This document shows, piece after piece, positions 1 through 5,993 of a DNA stretch of 11,386 nucleotides. The DNA is taken from positions 1-11,386 of the forward strand of contig NZ_DLMO01000057.1 of assembly GCF_002479325.1 (NCBI RefSeq), given 5' to 3'. The position numbers and the translations under genes were made by a program. Numbering within the stretch: position 1 is the first letter of the stretch; the number at the start of each line of letters is the position of its first letter. The notes beneath the pieces were generated by a model that did not search any database, was not told the DNA's origin, and saw only the letters and a program-made list of their open reading frames with translations. Source of the DNA: Brevundimonas sp. UBA7534. GTDB taxonomy: Bacteria > Pseudomonadota > Alphaproteobacteria > Caulobacterales > Caulobacteraceae.

Positions 1-194
1 AGCACCGTGCCGGCCCAGTCCGGATCGACCACGGCGCGGCCGGCCATGGCGGTGAAGGGCAGGGCGATCAGGGCGACCAGGGCGGCCAGCAGGGCGCCGA
101 GCAGGGTCACGATCTCGCTGACGCCCCCGCGCACCCAGCCGGCGGCGGCCGAGAACAGCAGAACCACGATGACGAAGACGTCGTATCCGGTCAC
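1..194 (-). CDS. cvpA: CvpA family membrane protein (N-terminal part, cut by window edge)
   Basis: This is the first 64 or so codons of a protein that runs off the left edge. It begins at a GTG (194..192) and reads VTGYDVFVIVVLLFSAAAGW, followed by RGGVSEIVTLLG. That is the usual opening of CvpA (colicin V production) proteins: a first membrane helix, a G-W-x-R-G-x motif, then a second helix (roughly residues 30-50). CvpA proteins are inner membrane proteins of poorly defined role, linked to envelope stress and, by gene order, to purine synthesis. An AGGAC sequence lies about nine bases upstream of the GTG. The start is 32 bases after the radA stop, so the two are probably co-transcribed. In many proteobacteria purF follows cvpA, which would lie to the left of this window. 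The family call is good; the start codon is less certain because no ATG is available nearby. Confidence 0.85.
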   Translation of the reverse strand, partial: MTGYDVFVIVVLLFSAAAGWVRGGVSEIVTLLGALLAALVALIALPFTAMAGRAVVDPDWAGTV

Positions 195-226
195 GCGGCG
201 GGGGTCCTGGCGGGGTTCACAGCTCT

Positions 227-1597
227 CTAATACCGGTTCTGCGAGATTCGTTCGACCACTTCGGACAGGCGCGTGGCCGCCGTGGTCTTCACGCCCTTGG
301 TCCTGGCCGAAAGCGGCGGTGACAGGACTTGGTCGAAGCCCAGCTTCTGGGCCTCGCGCAGGCGGGCCTCGGCGCGGCCGACGCTGCGGACCTCGCCCGA
401 CAGGCCGATCTCGCCGAACACGACGCAGCCTTGCGGCAGGGGCATGTCCAGAGCCGAGCTGATCAGCGCCGCCGCCGCGGCCAGGTCCGCCGCCGGCTCG
501 TTGATGCGCAGCCCCCCCGCGACGTTCAGATAGACGTCCTTGTCGCCGAACCCCAGGCCGCAGCGCGCCTCCAGCACCGCCAGCAGCATGGCGAGACGGC
601 CGGAATCCCAGCCGACCACGGCCCGGCGCGGCGTGCCATAGGCGGAGGGCGCGACCAGCGCCTGCATTTCCACCAACACGGGCCGCGAGCCCTCGATGCC
701 GGCGAAGACGGCCGCGCCCGGCGCGCGGTCCTTGCCCTCGCCCAGGAACAGGGCCGAAGGGTTGGCGACCTCGCGCAGGCCGCTGTCGCCCATCTCGAAC
801 ACGCCGATCTCGTCGGTGGCGCCGAAGCGGTTCTTGCCGGCGCGCAAAATGCGGAAGGGATAGCCGCGCTCGCCCTCGAAGGTCATGACGGCGTCGACCA
901 TGTGTTCGACCACCCGTGGACCGGCGACCTGCCCGTCCTTGGTGACGTGGCCGACCAGGACCACCGCCGGGCCGCCGTTCTTGGCCAACCGCACCAGCTC
1001 CCCGGCGCAAGCCCGGACCTGGGTGATGGAGCCCGGTCCGCTTTCATGCACGTCGGACCACAGCGTCTGGACCGAATCGACGATGACGATGTCGAAGGTC
1101 TCGCGCTTCAGCGTGCCCAGAATGTCACGCAGGGCCGTGGCCGCCGCCAGCTCGACCGGCGCGTCGGCCAGGCCCATCCGCTTGGCCCGCGCGCGAATCT
1201 GCTCCACCGCCTCCTCGCCGGAGATGTAGGCGACCCTGGCGCCCCGCAACGCCGCCTTGGCCGTGACCTCCAGCAACAACGTCGACTTGCCGACGCCGGG
1301 ATCGCCCGACAGCAGGATGGCCGAGCCCGGAACCACGCCGCCGCCGCACACGCGGTCGAATTCCGCGACACCGGTGATGATGCGCGGCGGTTCGGGCGTG
1401 TCGGACTGCAGCGTCTCGAACTGGACGCCCCGGCCGCGCGCGGCGGCGGACGCGGTCGGCTTGATGGCGCCGGGCGGGGCGGACCGGCTCTCTTCGCTCA
1501 GCGTGTTCCACTGGCCGCACGATCCGCACTGGCCGGACCACTTGCCGTGAACCGTGCCGCAGGACTGACAGACATAAAGAGCGGTGTCGCGAGCCAT
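227..1597 (-). CDS. radA: DNA repair protein RadA (Sms)
   Basis: RadA is a RecA-like ATPase that helps process recombination intermediates, acting with RecA at branched DNA. All family parts are visible in its 456 residues (E. coli RadA has about 460). There is a C4 zinc finger with C10-x2-C13 and C24-x2-C27, a Walker A GDPGVGKST at 98-106, and a Walker B ending IVIVDS with D174. The RadA-specific KNRFG motif is at 255-259. The C-terminal Lon-protease-like domain runs from about 280 to the end without an obvious protease active site, as is normal for RadA. The ATG at 1597 has a good GAGAGG ribosome binding site four bases upstream. It starts a probable radA-cvpA operon and faces the Yip1 gene across a 167-base intergenic region. 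It reads as complete and intact. Confidence 0.97.
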   Translation of the reverse strand: MARDTALYVCQSCGTVHGKWSGQCGSCGQWNTLSEESRSAPPGAIKPTASAAARGRGVQFETLQSDTPEPPRIITGVAEFDRVCGGGVVPGSAILLSGDPGVGKSTLLLEVTAKAALRGARVAYISGEEAVEQIRARAKRMGLADAPVELAAATALRDILGTLKRETFDIVIVDSVQTLWSDVHESGPGSITQVRACAGELVRLAKNGGPAVVLVGHVTKDGQVAGPRVVEHMVDAVMTFEGERGYPFRILRAGKNRFGATDEIGVFEMGDSGLREVANPSALFLGEGKDRAPGAAVFAGIEGSRPVLVEMQALVAPSAYGTPRRAVVGWDSGRLAMLLAVLEARCGLGFGDKDVYLNVAGGLRINEPAADLAAAAALISSALDMPLPQGCVVFGEIGLSGEVRSVGRAEARLREAQKLGFDQVLSPPLSARTKGVKTTAATRLSEVVERISQNRY

Positions 1598-1764
1598 TAC
1601 GCCTCTCTAGCAGATGCGCGGGCGGGGGCTATCCGCCGGCTGCGGGCCTGCGACCGGGAATGACGTGCGTGCCGAAATGAGACTGACTCTCAGCACCTTG
1701 CATATATGGCCAAGCCGGGGTCAGTATGCCGCACCCTGTTCTCCCAGCCCCCAGAGCGCCCTCC
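1598..1764. other. Divergent intergenic region between radA and the Yip1-family gene
   Basis: This 167-base spacer must hold the promoters of both outward-facing genes. It contains a Fur-box-like palindrome at 1678-1692 and, just beside it, an AT-rich stretch (TTGCATATATGG, about 1698-1709) that stands out in GC-rich DNA. That stretch could serve as a -10 region on either strand. No -35 hexamer with good spacing could be fixed, so the promoter is not given separate coordinates. Confidence 0.6.
1678..1692. promoter_or_regulatory. Candidate Fur box (iron-responsive operator)
   Basis: The 15 bases read TGAGA-CTGAC-TCTCA, a perfect 5+5 inverted repeat. It matches the Fur 7-1-7 core TGATAATnATTATCA at 10 of the 14 specified positions, and differs at only two positions from the common variant TGAGAATGATTCTCA. 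It lies 80 bases upstream of radA and 72 bases upstream of the Yip1 start, next to a possible AT-rich -10 region. Which gene it would control is unclear. The resemblance is seen in the sequence; Fur binding is inferred. Confidence 0.5.
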
Positions 1765-2394
1765 ATGACCGACCAGCCGAGCCAACCCGCCGTCGATCCC
1801 GCCCTGGTGGCGCGGGTCAAGGGCATCCTGCTGCAGCCCCGGGCGGAGTGGGAGCGGATTGATGGCGAGTTCGCCACGACCCAGACCCTGTTCACCCGCT
1901 ACGCCATGATCCTGGCCGCCATCGGCCCGGTGTGCAGCCTGCTGGGCGGCCAACTGCTGCCGATCTTCGGGATGCGGATGCCGATCACGGCGGCGCTGGT
2001 GGTGGCCGTGGTCAGCTATCTGCTGTCGCTGCTGGGCGTCTTCCTGCTGGGCCTCATCATCAACGCCCTGGCCCCCAGCTTCGGCTCCACGCCCAGCAAG
2101 ATCCAGGCGATGAAGGTGGCGGTCTATTCGTGGACGGCCGCCTGGTTGGCCGGGGTTTTCGGCCTGGTTCCGGCGCTGGGCGTCCTGGCCATCCTGGGGC
2201 TTTACAGCTTCTACCTGCTGTTCGTGGGCCTGCCGATCCTGATGAAGACGCCGGAGGACAAGAAGGTCGGCTATTTCATCGTCACGCTGATCCTCAGCAT
2301 CCTGGTCTATTTCATCATCAGCGCCGTCATCGGCAGCATCAGCATGATGTTCGTCGCCAGCACGGCGGCCATGAGCGGCCTGGCCGGTCTCTGA
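1765..2394 (+). CDS. Yip1 family integral membrane protein
   Basis: The 209-residue protein has a short cytoplasmic head with the pattern LVARVKGILLQPRAEWERID (13-32). Bacterial Yip1-domain proteins typically open with this kind of segment, in which a helix and an RAEW-like motif precede the first membrane segment. About five hydrophobic helices follow, near residues 43-68, 73-102, 117-135, 137-160 and 168-198. Bacterial members of this family have no settled function; roles in membrane organisation or transport are guesses. The ATG at 1765 is preferred because the conserved region starts soon after it. An in-frame ATG at 1726 would add 13 proline-rich residues, and neither start has a strong ribosome binding site. 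The stop lies 10 bases from the alr stop, so the two genes converge. A Fur-like site upstream may make it iron-responsive. Confidence 0.85.
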   Translation: MTDQPSQPAVDPALVARVKGILLQPRAEWERIDGEFATTQTLFTRYAMILAAIGPVCSLLGGQLLPIFGMRMPITAALVVAVVSYLLSLLGVFLLGLIINALAPSFGSTPSKIQAMKVAVYSWTAAWLAGVFGLVPALGVLAILGLYSFYLLFVGLPILMKTPEDKKVGYFIVTLILSILVYFIISAVIGSISMMFVASTAAMSGLAGL

Positions 2395-2404
2395 TCCGCC
2401 AGCG

Positions 2405-3442
2405 TCAATCCGCATAGACGCGCGGGACGCGGGGGGTGATGGAGGTCAGCAGTTCGTAGGCGATGGTGCCGGCCGCCGCCGCGGCGTCGTCCAGCCGGCG
2501 GTGGGGGCCGAACAACTCGACCCGGTCGCCGACGGCGACGTCCAGGCCCGTGACGTCGACGGCGCAGACGTCCATCGAGACGCGGCCCAGCAGGGGGCGC
2601 GTCTGGCCCGCCACCCAGGCCGCCCCGCGCGGACTGTAGGAGCGCAGCAGGCCGTCGGCGTAGCCGGTCGCCGCGGTGGCGACCCGCACCGGCGCCTCGG
2701 CCAGAAAGCCGCGCGAATAGCCGATGCTCTCGCCCGCCGGGACGTCGCGGACCTGCAGCACCTCCGCCGACAGGGTGGCGACGGGCGCGATGCGGTCGTC
2801 GGTGCGCCCCTCCGGCCCGCCGCCGTAAAGGCAGATGCCCGGCCGCACGGCGTCGAAGGCGAAGTCCGGCCCCAGGAAACAACCGCCGGAATTGGCGAAG
2901 GAGCGGATCGCGCCGGGGTAGCGCTGGGCGGTCGCGGCGAAGAGGTCGCGCTGGCGACGGTTCATCGGCTGGGCCGGTTCGTCGGCGCAGGCCAGGTGGC
3001 TCATCACCAAGGACAGGCCGTCGAACGGCTCGGGCGCGTCCTCGGGGCGGAAGCCCAGGCGGTTCATGCCCGTGTCGATCTGCAGGCCGCAGGGGCCGCC
3101 GCCGGCCTGGCGCCAGGCGTCGATCTGGCGCGGCTGGTTCAACACCGGCCGCAGGTTGGCCGCCTTGAGGTCGGCAGCCTCGCCGTCATGGCAGCCGTCC
3201 AGCACATAGATCGTCGGCTCGGGGCCGAGGTTCGCGCGCAGGGCCATGCCCTCGGCCGCGCGCGCCACGAAGAAGGTCCGCGCGCCCTCGGCCGCCAGCC
3301 GCGTCGCGCAGGCGCGGGCGCCCAGGCCGTAGCTGTCGGCCTTGACCACCGGATGAACGGCGGCGCCGGTCAGGGCCTGAAGCGCGTGGAAATTGCGCGC
3401 GAGGGCGCCGAGATCGACAAAAAGCGTGGCGGGGGAGGGCAT
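2405..3442 (-). CDS. alr: Alanine racemase
   Basis: Alr is the PLP enzyme that interconverts L- and D-alanine, supplying D-Ala for peptidoglycan in the cytoplasm. The 345-residue protein has the PLP lysine in VVKADSYGLG (K34), DTGMNRLG (123-130), MSHLACAD (147-154), FANSGG (182-187), RPG (200-202), the catalytic tyrosine in GYADG (Y261) and GRVSMD (286-291). It is a normal fold type III N-terminal barrel with a C-terminal beta domain. The ATG at 3442 is chosen because AAGAG lies four bases upstream and the N-terminus matches the family. The frame stays open upstream to 3691, but that stretch translates the intergenic repeats and is not protein-like. One oddity: the residue before the DTGM motif region that is a carbamylated lysine in the Geobacillus enzyme is glutamine here (Q121). 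Confidence 0.96.
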   Translation of the reverse strand: MPSPATLFVDLGALARNFHALQALTGAAVHPVVKADSYGLGARACATRLAAEGARTFFVARAAEGMALRANLGPEPTIYVLDGCHDGEAADLKAANLRPVLNQPRQIDAWRQAGGGPCGLQIDTGMNRLGFRPEDAPEPFDGLSLVMSHLACADEPAQPMNRRQRDLFAATAQRYPGAIRSFANSGGCFLGPDFAFDAVRPGICLYGGGPEGRTDDRIAPVATLSAEVLQVRDVPAGESIGYSRGFLAEAPVRVATAATGYADGLLRSYSPRGAAWVAGQTRPLLGRVSMDVCAVDVTGLDVAVGDRVELFGPHRRLDDAAAAAGTIAYELLTSITPRVPRVYAD

Positions 3443-3456
3443 CGGGCTCTTATGAC

Positions 3457-3469
3457 GCAAGTTTCTTGC
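3457..3469 (-). repeat. Small inverted repeat in the alr leader
   Basis: GCAAG-AAA-CTTGC on the minus strand is a perfect 5-base inverted repeat with a three-base centre. It lies 14 bases upstream of the alr ATG and just ahead of its AAGAG ribosome binding site. It could be an operator or a small RNA hairpin affecting translation, but it is short enough to be chance. Confidence 0.35.
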
Positions 3470-3500
3470 AATGGAAGGGCGGCGGGCCCGAGCCAGCCCG

Positions 3501-3539
3501 AAAAACACAGTCTGAATAGTGCGAATAGTGCGAAATCCG
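3501..3539. repeat. 39-base direct repeat, copy 1
   Basis: This is the alr-proximal copy of a 39-base unit that recurs at 3574-3612 with a single mismatch. It starts with an A-run and ACACAGTCTG, then carries a 9-base tandem core (GAATAGTGC twice) and ends in GAAATCCG. It is markedly AT-richer than its surroundings. The period between copies is 73 bases. Confidence 0.9.
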
Positions 3540-3573
3540 GCTCGGGAGCGACGCCGCGACCGCACGGTTCGCA

Positions 3574-3612
3574 AAAAACACAGTCTGAATAGTGCGAATA
3601 GTGTGAAATCCG
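3574..3612. repeat. 39-base direct repeat, copy 2
   Basis: This is the dnaB-proximal copy, 38 of 39 identical to 3501-3539. The only change turns the second core unit from GAATAGTGC to GAATAGTGT. The A-run in front is one base longer. The DNA between the two copies (3540-3573) is GC-rich and unrelated to the repeats. Confidence 0.9.
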
Positions 3613-3763
3613 ATGTTGGCTTTCCGCAGTCCGGAGCCAGACCATCATAGCCGATCACGGGGGTGCGTGAGGTCGATCGCCGGAGCGTCAACTTAGGGCG
3701 TTGTCCCGGAACCGGAAATGTCCAGGAATTAGGATGGCCGGGACGGCATGCGCCCCGCGGGAC

Positions 3764-5254
3764 CTATTCGTAGCTGTCCTGGTAGCGTCCGTCGTGGGCC
3801 AGATTGCCGAACTTGGTGGTGTCGGCGTCGAAGGCCAGTTTGACGATGCCGATGGGGCCGTGGCGCTGCTTGCCGATGACGACCTCGGCCTGGTGCTGCA
3901 GGCGGTCCATGTCCTGTTGCCACTGGAGGTGTTCCTCGGTGCCCTCGCGCGGTTCGGCGCGGCCGAGATAGTAGCTTTCGCGATAGACGAACATGACGCA
4001 GTCGGCGTCCTGTTCGATCGAGCCGGATTCACGCAGGTCGGACAACTGGGGCCGCTTGTCCTCGCGCTGCTCGACCTGACGCGACAGCTGCGACAGGGCG
4101 ATGATCGGCACCGACAGCTCCTTGGCCAGGGCCTTCAGCCCGCCGGTGATCTCGGACACCTCCTGCACCCGGTTCTTCTGGCTGTTCTCGCCGGTGGTCA
4201 CGAGCTGGAGGTAGTCGACGATGATCAGGTCCAGCCCGTGCTCCATCCGCTTCAGCCGGCGCGCGCGGGCGGCCAGCTTGGAGATGGACAGGCCGCCGGT
4301 GGCGTCGATGTAGAGGGGGCTTTCGCCGATCTCGACGGCGGCGTCGCGGATCTTGCCGAAGTCGGTGGCGTCGATCTCGCCCTTGCGCAGCTTGTCCGAC
4401 GACACGCCCGAGGCGTCGGCCAGGATACGCATGGCCAGCTGTTCGGCGCTCATTTCCAGGGAATAGAAGGCGACGACGCCGCCGTTGACGGTCTTGCGGC
4501 CCTCCGGCGTCGGTTCCCACTGATAGTTGCGCGCCACGTTGAAGGCGATGTTGGTCGCCAGCGCGGTCTTGCCCATCGACGGACGGCCCGCGAGGATCAG
4601 CAGGTCGGACGGGTGCAGGCCCCCCAGCTTGGAATCGAGGTCGTTCAGATGGGTGGCCAGGCCGGCCAGCTTGCCGTCGCGCTGATACGCTTCGGCCGCC
4701 ATCTGAACCGCGCCGGACAAGGCATGGGAAAAGCTGACGAAACCGGACGACGGCTTGCCCGTCTCCGCCAGCGAATACAGGGTCTGTTCGGCCTGTTCGA
4801 TCTGTTCGTCGGCGGGCGTCTCGGGGTTCGGCGCCTCCTTGATGATGTCGCCGCCGATGCGGATCAGGTCACGACGCAGGGCCAGGTCATAGACGACGCG
4901 GGCGTAGTCGGGCGCATTGGCGGCGGGCGGCGCACGGTCCACCAGGTCGGCCAGGTAGCGCAGGCCGCCGAACTCCTGGAACGCCGGGTCCTGCTTGAAC
5001 CGCTCCATCAGGATGGTGGGCTCGGCCAGCATCCCCTGGCGGATGTGGTCCTCGATCGCCTCGAACAGGCGCTGGTGGAACGGCTCGTAGAAGTGAGAGC
5101 CCCGCAGCCGGTCGCTGAGCCGCTCGAACACGGCGTTGTCGAACATCAGCGAGCCCAGCAGCGCCTGCTCGGCCTCCAGATTGTGCGGCATCGACGAGAC
5201 GCCGCCGGGATCGGTGGGCGAGGCGGAGAAGGGCAGAGGGGCGAAGGCGTTCAT
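3764..5254 (-). CDS. dnaB: Replicative DNA helicase DnaB
   Basis: DnaB is the hexameric ring helicase that unwinds DNA ahead of the replisome and binds DnaG through its N-terminal domain. The 496 residues show a DnaB N-domain from PHNLEAEQALLG (23-34), a linker helix near 150-170, and the RecA-like C-domain. Visible motifs are Walker A AGRPSMGKT (222-230), the catalytic Glu in SLEMS (E267), Walker B LIIVDYLQL (343-351, D347), SQLSRQVEQR (388-397), RESGSIEQDAD (408-418) and the arginine finger region GKQRHGPIG (461-469). No intein is present. The ATG at 5254 lacks a Shine-Dalgarno sequence but lies 10 bases after a strong candidate -10 element, so the transcript may be nearly leaderless. A start at M22 would leave almost nothing before the conserved region and is less likely. 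Confidence 0.97.
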   Translation of the reverse strand: MNAFAPLPFSASPTDPGGVSSMPHNLEAEQALLGSLMFDNAVFERLSDRLRGSHFYEPFHQRLFEAIEDHIRQGMLAEPTILMERFKQDPAFQEFGGLRYLADLVDRAPPAANAPDYARVVYDLALRRDLIRIGGDIIKEAPNPETPADEQIEQAEQTLYSLAETGKPSSGFVSFSHALSGAVQMAAEAYQRDGKLAGLATHLNDLDSKLGGLHPSDLLILAGRPSMGKTALATNIAFNVARNYQWEPTPEGRKTVNGGVVAFYSLEMSAEQLAMRILADASGVSSDKLRKGEIDATDFGKIRDAAVEIGESPLYIDATGGLSISKLAARARRLKRMEHGLDLIIVDYLQLVTTGENSQKNRVQEVSEITGGLKALAKELSVPIIALSQLSRQVEQREDKRPQLSDLRESGSIEQDADCVMFVYRESYYLGRAEPREGTEEHLQWQQDMDRLQHQAEVVIGKQRHGPIGIVKLAFDADTTKFGNLAHDGRYQDSYE

Positions 5255-5264
5255 GTCGGTTAAG

Positions 5265-5293
5265 GCTTTAGCCCTCTCACGCGCCTACGTCAG
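5265..5293 (-). promoter_or_regulatory. Candidate dnaB promoter
   Basis: On the minus strand CTGACGT, 14 bases, then GCTAAAGC. The Caulobacter housekeeping consensus is TTGACGS, 10-14 bases, GCTANAWC. The match is five of seven and seven of eight. The octamer ends 10 bases before the dnaB ATG, which puts the likely transcription start within a few bases of the start codon. Confidence 0.6.
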
Positions 5294-5397
5294 AGAGGGA
5301 CGCCGCTTCCGCCGTGGACAGATCGTCCGGGCTGGGGACGAACGGAAATTGTCCAATCGTGACGAGGGGCCGCTGGAGCCCGATCCTTTTTTCTTGG

Positions 5398-5883
5398 CTA
5401 GGCGTCGCTCAGCAGCGCCGAAAGCGCGAAGACCCAGAAGAGCAGCTTCAGTCCCACAGCCTGACAGATCGCCCGCGCGAGAGACGACGGGCGTTCGATC
5501 AGGTATGCCCCGCTGACAACCGCGATGATCCAGATTGACGTTGAGAGACCCAGCCACCCGTTGTCCCAATGGATGATGGGGCCGTAGGTCGCCGCCCCTA
5601 TCGCGGCGCCTAGGCCAGGTCGCCGCCACAACCGACGTGTCGCCTCGATGGGCAGGATCGTGAAAACGACCGCCTCCAGCACCATGACGCCGAAGCCTAC
5701 GACGGCGAGGACTGCGGGTGTCTGGGTCAGATCGTCGATATCAGGTGCGGCGCCGGGCGAAACCATTCCGAGAAGAATGATGCCGCCTAGCAGCAGTAGG
5801 GCGGCTATCGCGAAGACGAACGCCGAGCGCCCGCGAGAAGGTCGCAGGAACCACGTGGTCCGATGCGATGTGCTTTCGAGCAT
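5398..5883 (-). CDS. Small polytopic membrane protein, possibly a degenerate CPBP (CAAX protease-like) protein
   Basis: This 161-residue protein has about four hydrophobic helices: 21-43, 56-78, 91-127 (possibly two with a short break) and 136-158. I do not recognise a named gene. Part of it resembles the CPBP/Abi metalloprotease family. EAVVFTILPIEA (70-81) sits where that family has EExxFR, a GPIIHW segment holds H105, and a helix near Q141 stands where the last conserved histidine would be. If that alignment holds, the second Glu, the Arg and the final His are lost, so it would be catalytically inactive. The ATG at 5883 is chosen because AGAGG lies five bases upstream. An in-frame ATG at 5940 would overlap the receptor terminator. 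It lies between the receptor terminator and dnaB, so it probably has its own promoter. Its reality rests on the ribosome binding site and clean membrane topology. Confidence 0.7.
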   Translation of the reverse strand: MLESTSHRTTWFLRPSRGRSAFVFAIAALLLLGGIILLGMVSPGAAPDIDDLTQTPAVLAVVGFGVMVLEAVVFTILPIEATRRLWRRPGLGAAIGAATYGPIIHWDNGWLGLSTSIWIIAVVSGAYLIERPSSLARAICQAVGLKLLFWVFALSALLSDA

Positions 5884-5938
5884 CGACGCCTCTTGCGGGT
5901 TCCTGAGTCTGGTCTGGTTAAGGCAAGTCACTCCCGAC

Positions 5939-5970
5939 AAAAAGGGGCGCTCCAGAAGGAACGCCCCCTT
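5939..5970 (-). terminator. Rho-independent terminator of the TonB-dependent receptor gene
   Basis: Read on the minus strand, AAGGGGGCGTTCC, loop TTCT, GGAGCGCCCC, then TTTTT. This gives a stem of about ten pairs with one bulged G and one G-T pair, followed by a five-base T-run. It begins 24 bases after the receptor stop codon. Confidence 0.9.
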
Positions 5971-5993
5971 GTGCCTTCAGGCCTGGGCCGGGA

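Larger units (their letters stand above)
3443..3763. other. dnaB-alr intergenic region (321 bases) with a repeat pair
   Basis: The gap between the dnaB stop and the alr start holds no convincing gene. Reading toward alr on the minus strand it contains a CCCGCGGGG palindrome just after the dnaB stop with no T-run, a tandem TTCCGGTTCCGG (about 3706-3717), and an isolated perfect -35-like TTGACGC (3691..3685). A TATGAT (3649..3644) follows, but its spacing from the TTGACGC is wrong for a promoter. Next come the two 39-base direct repeats, and then a small hairpin next to the alr ribosome binding site. An alr promoter presumably lies here but could not be placed. Confidence 0.6.

Noticed and set aside
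3501..3612. CRISPR array made of the 39-base repeats
   Set aside because: There are only two copies with one spacer, the units carry an internal 9-base tandem, and no cas gene is nearby.
3443..3691. In-frame N-terminal extension of alr by 83 residues
   Set aside because: The extension translates the 39-base repeats and gives repeated LFALFRLCF-like and TIRTIQTVFF-like segments with no family match. The ATG at 3442 has a good ribosome binding site and the normal Alr start.
3685..3691. Perfect TTGACGC -35-like element upstream of alr
   Set aside because: No acceptable -10 element lies 10-14 or 16-18 bases downstream; the nearest GCTATGAT is 33 bases away.
3701..5263. Long plus-strand open frame opposite dnaB (520 codons)
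   Set aside because: It is an antisense shadow of dnaB; the translated protein is repetitive Gly/Val/Gln/Arg with no recognisable motif.
5365..5393. Hairpin GGGC/GCCC followed by a T-run on the plus strand (terminator-like)
   Set aside because: No plus-strand gene ends here and the stem is only four or five pairs. For the minus-strand gene the T-run would be on the wrong side.
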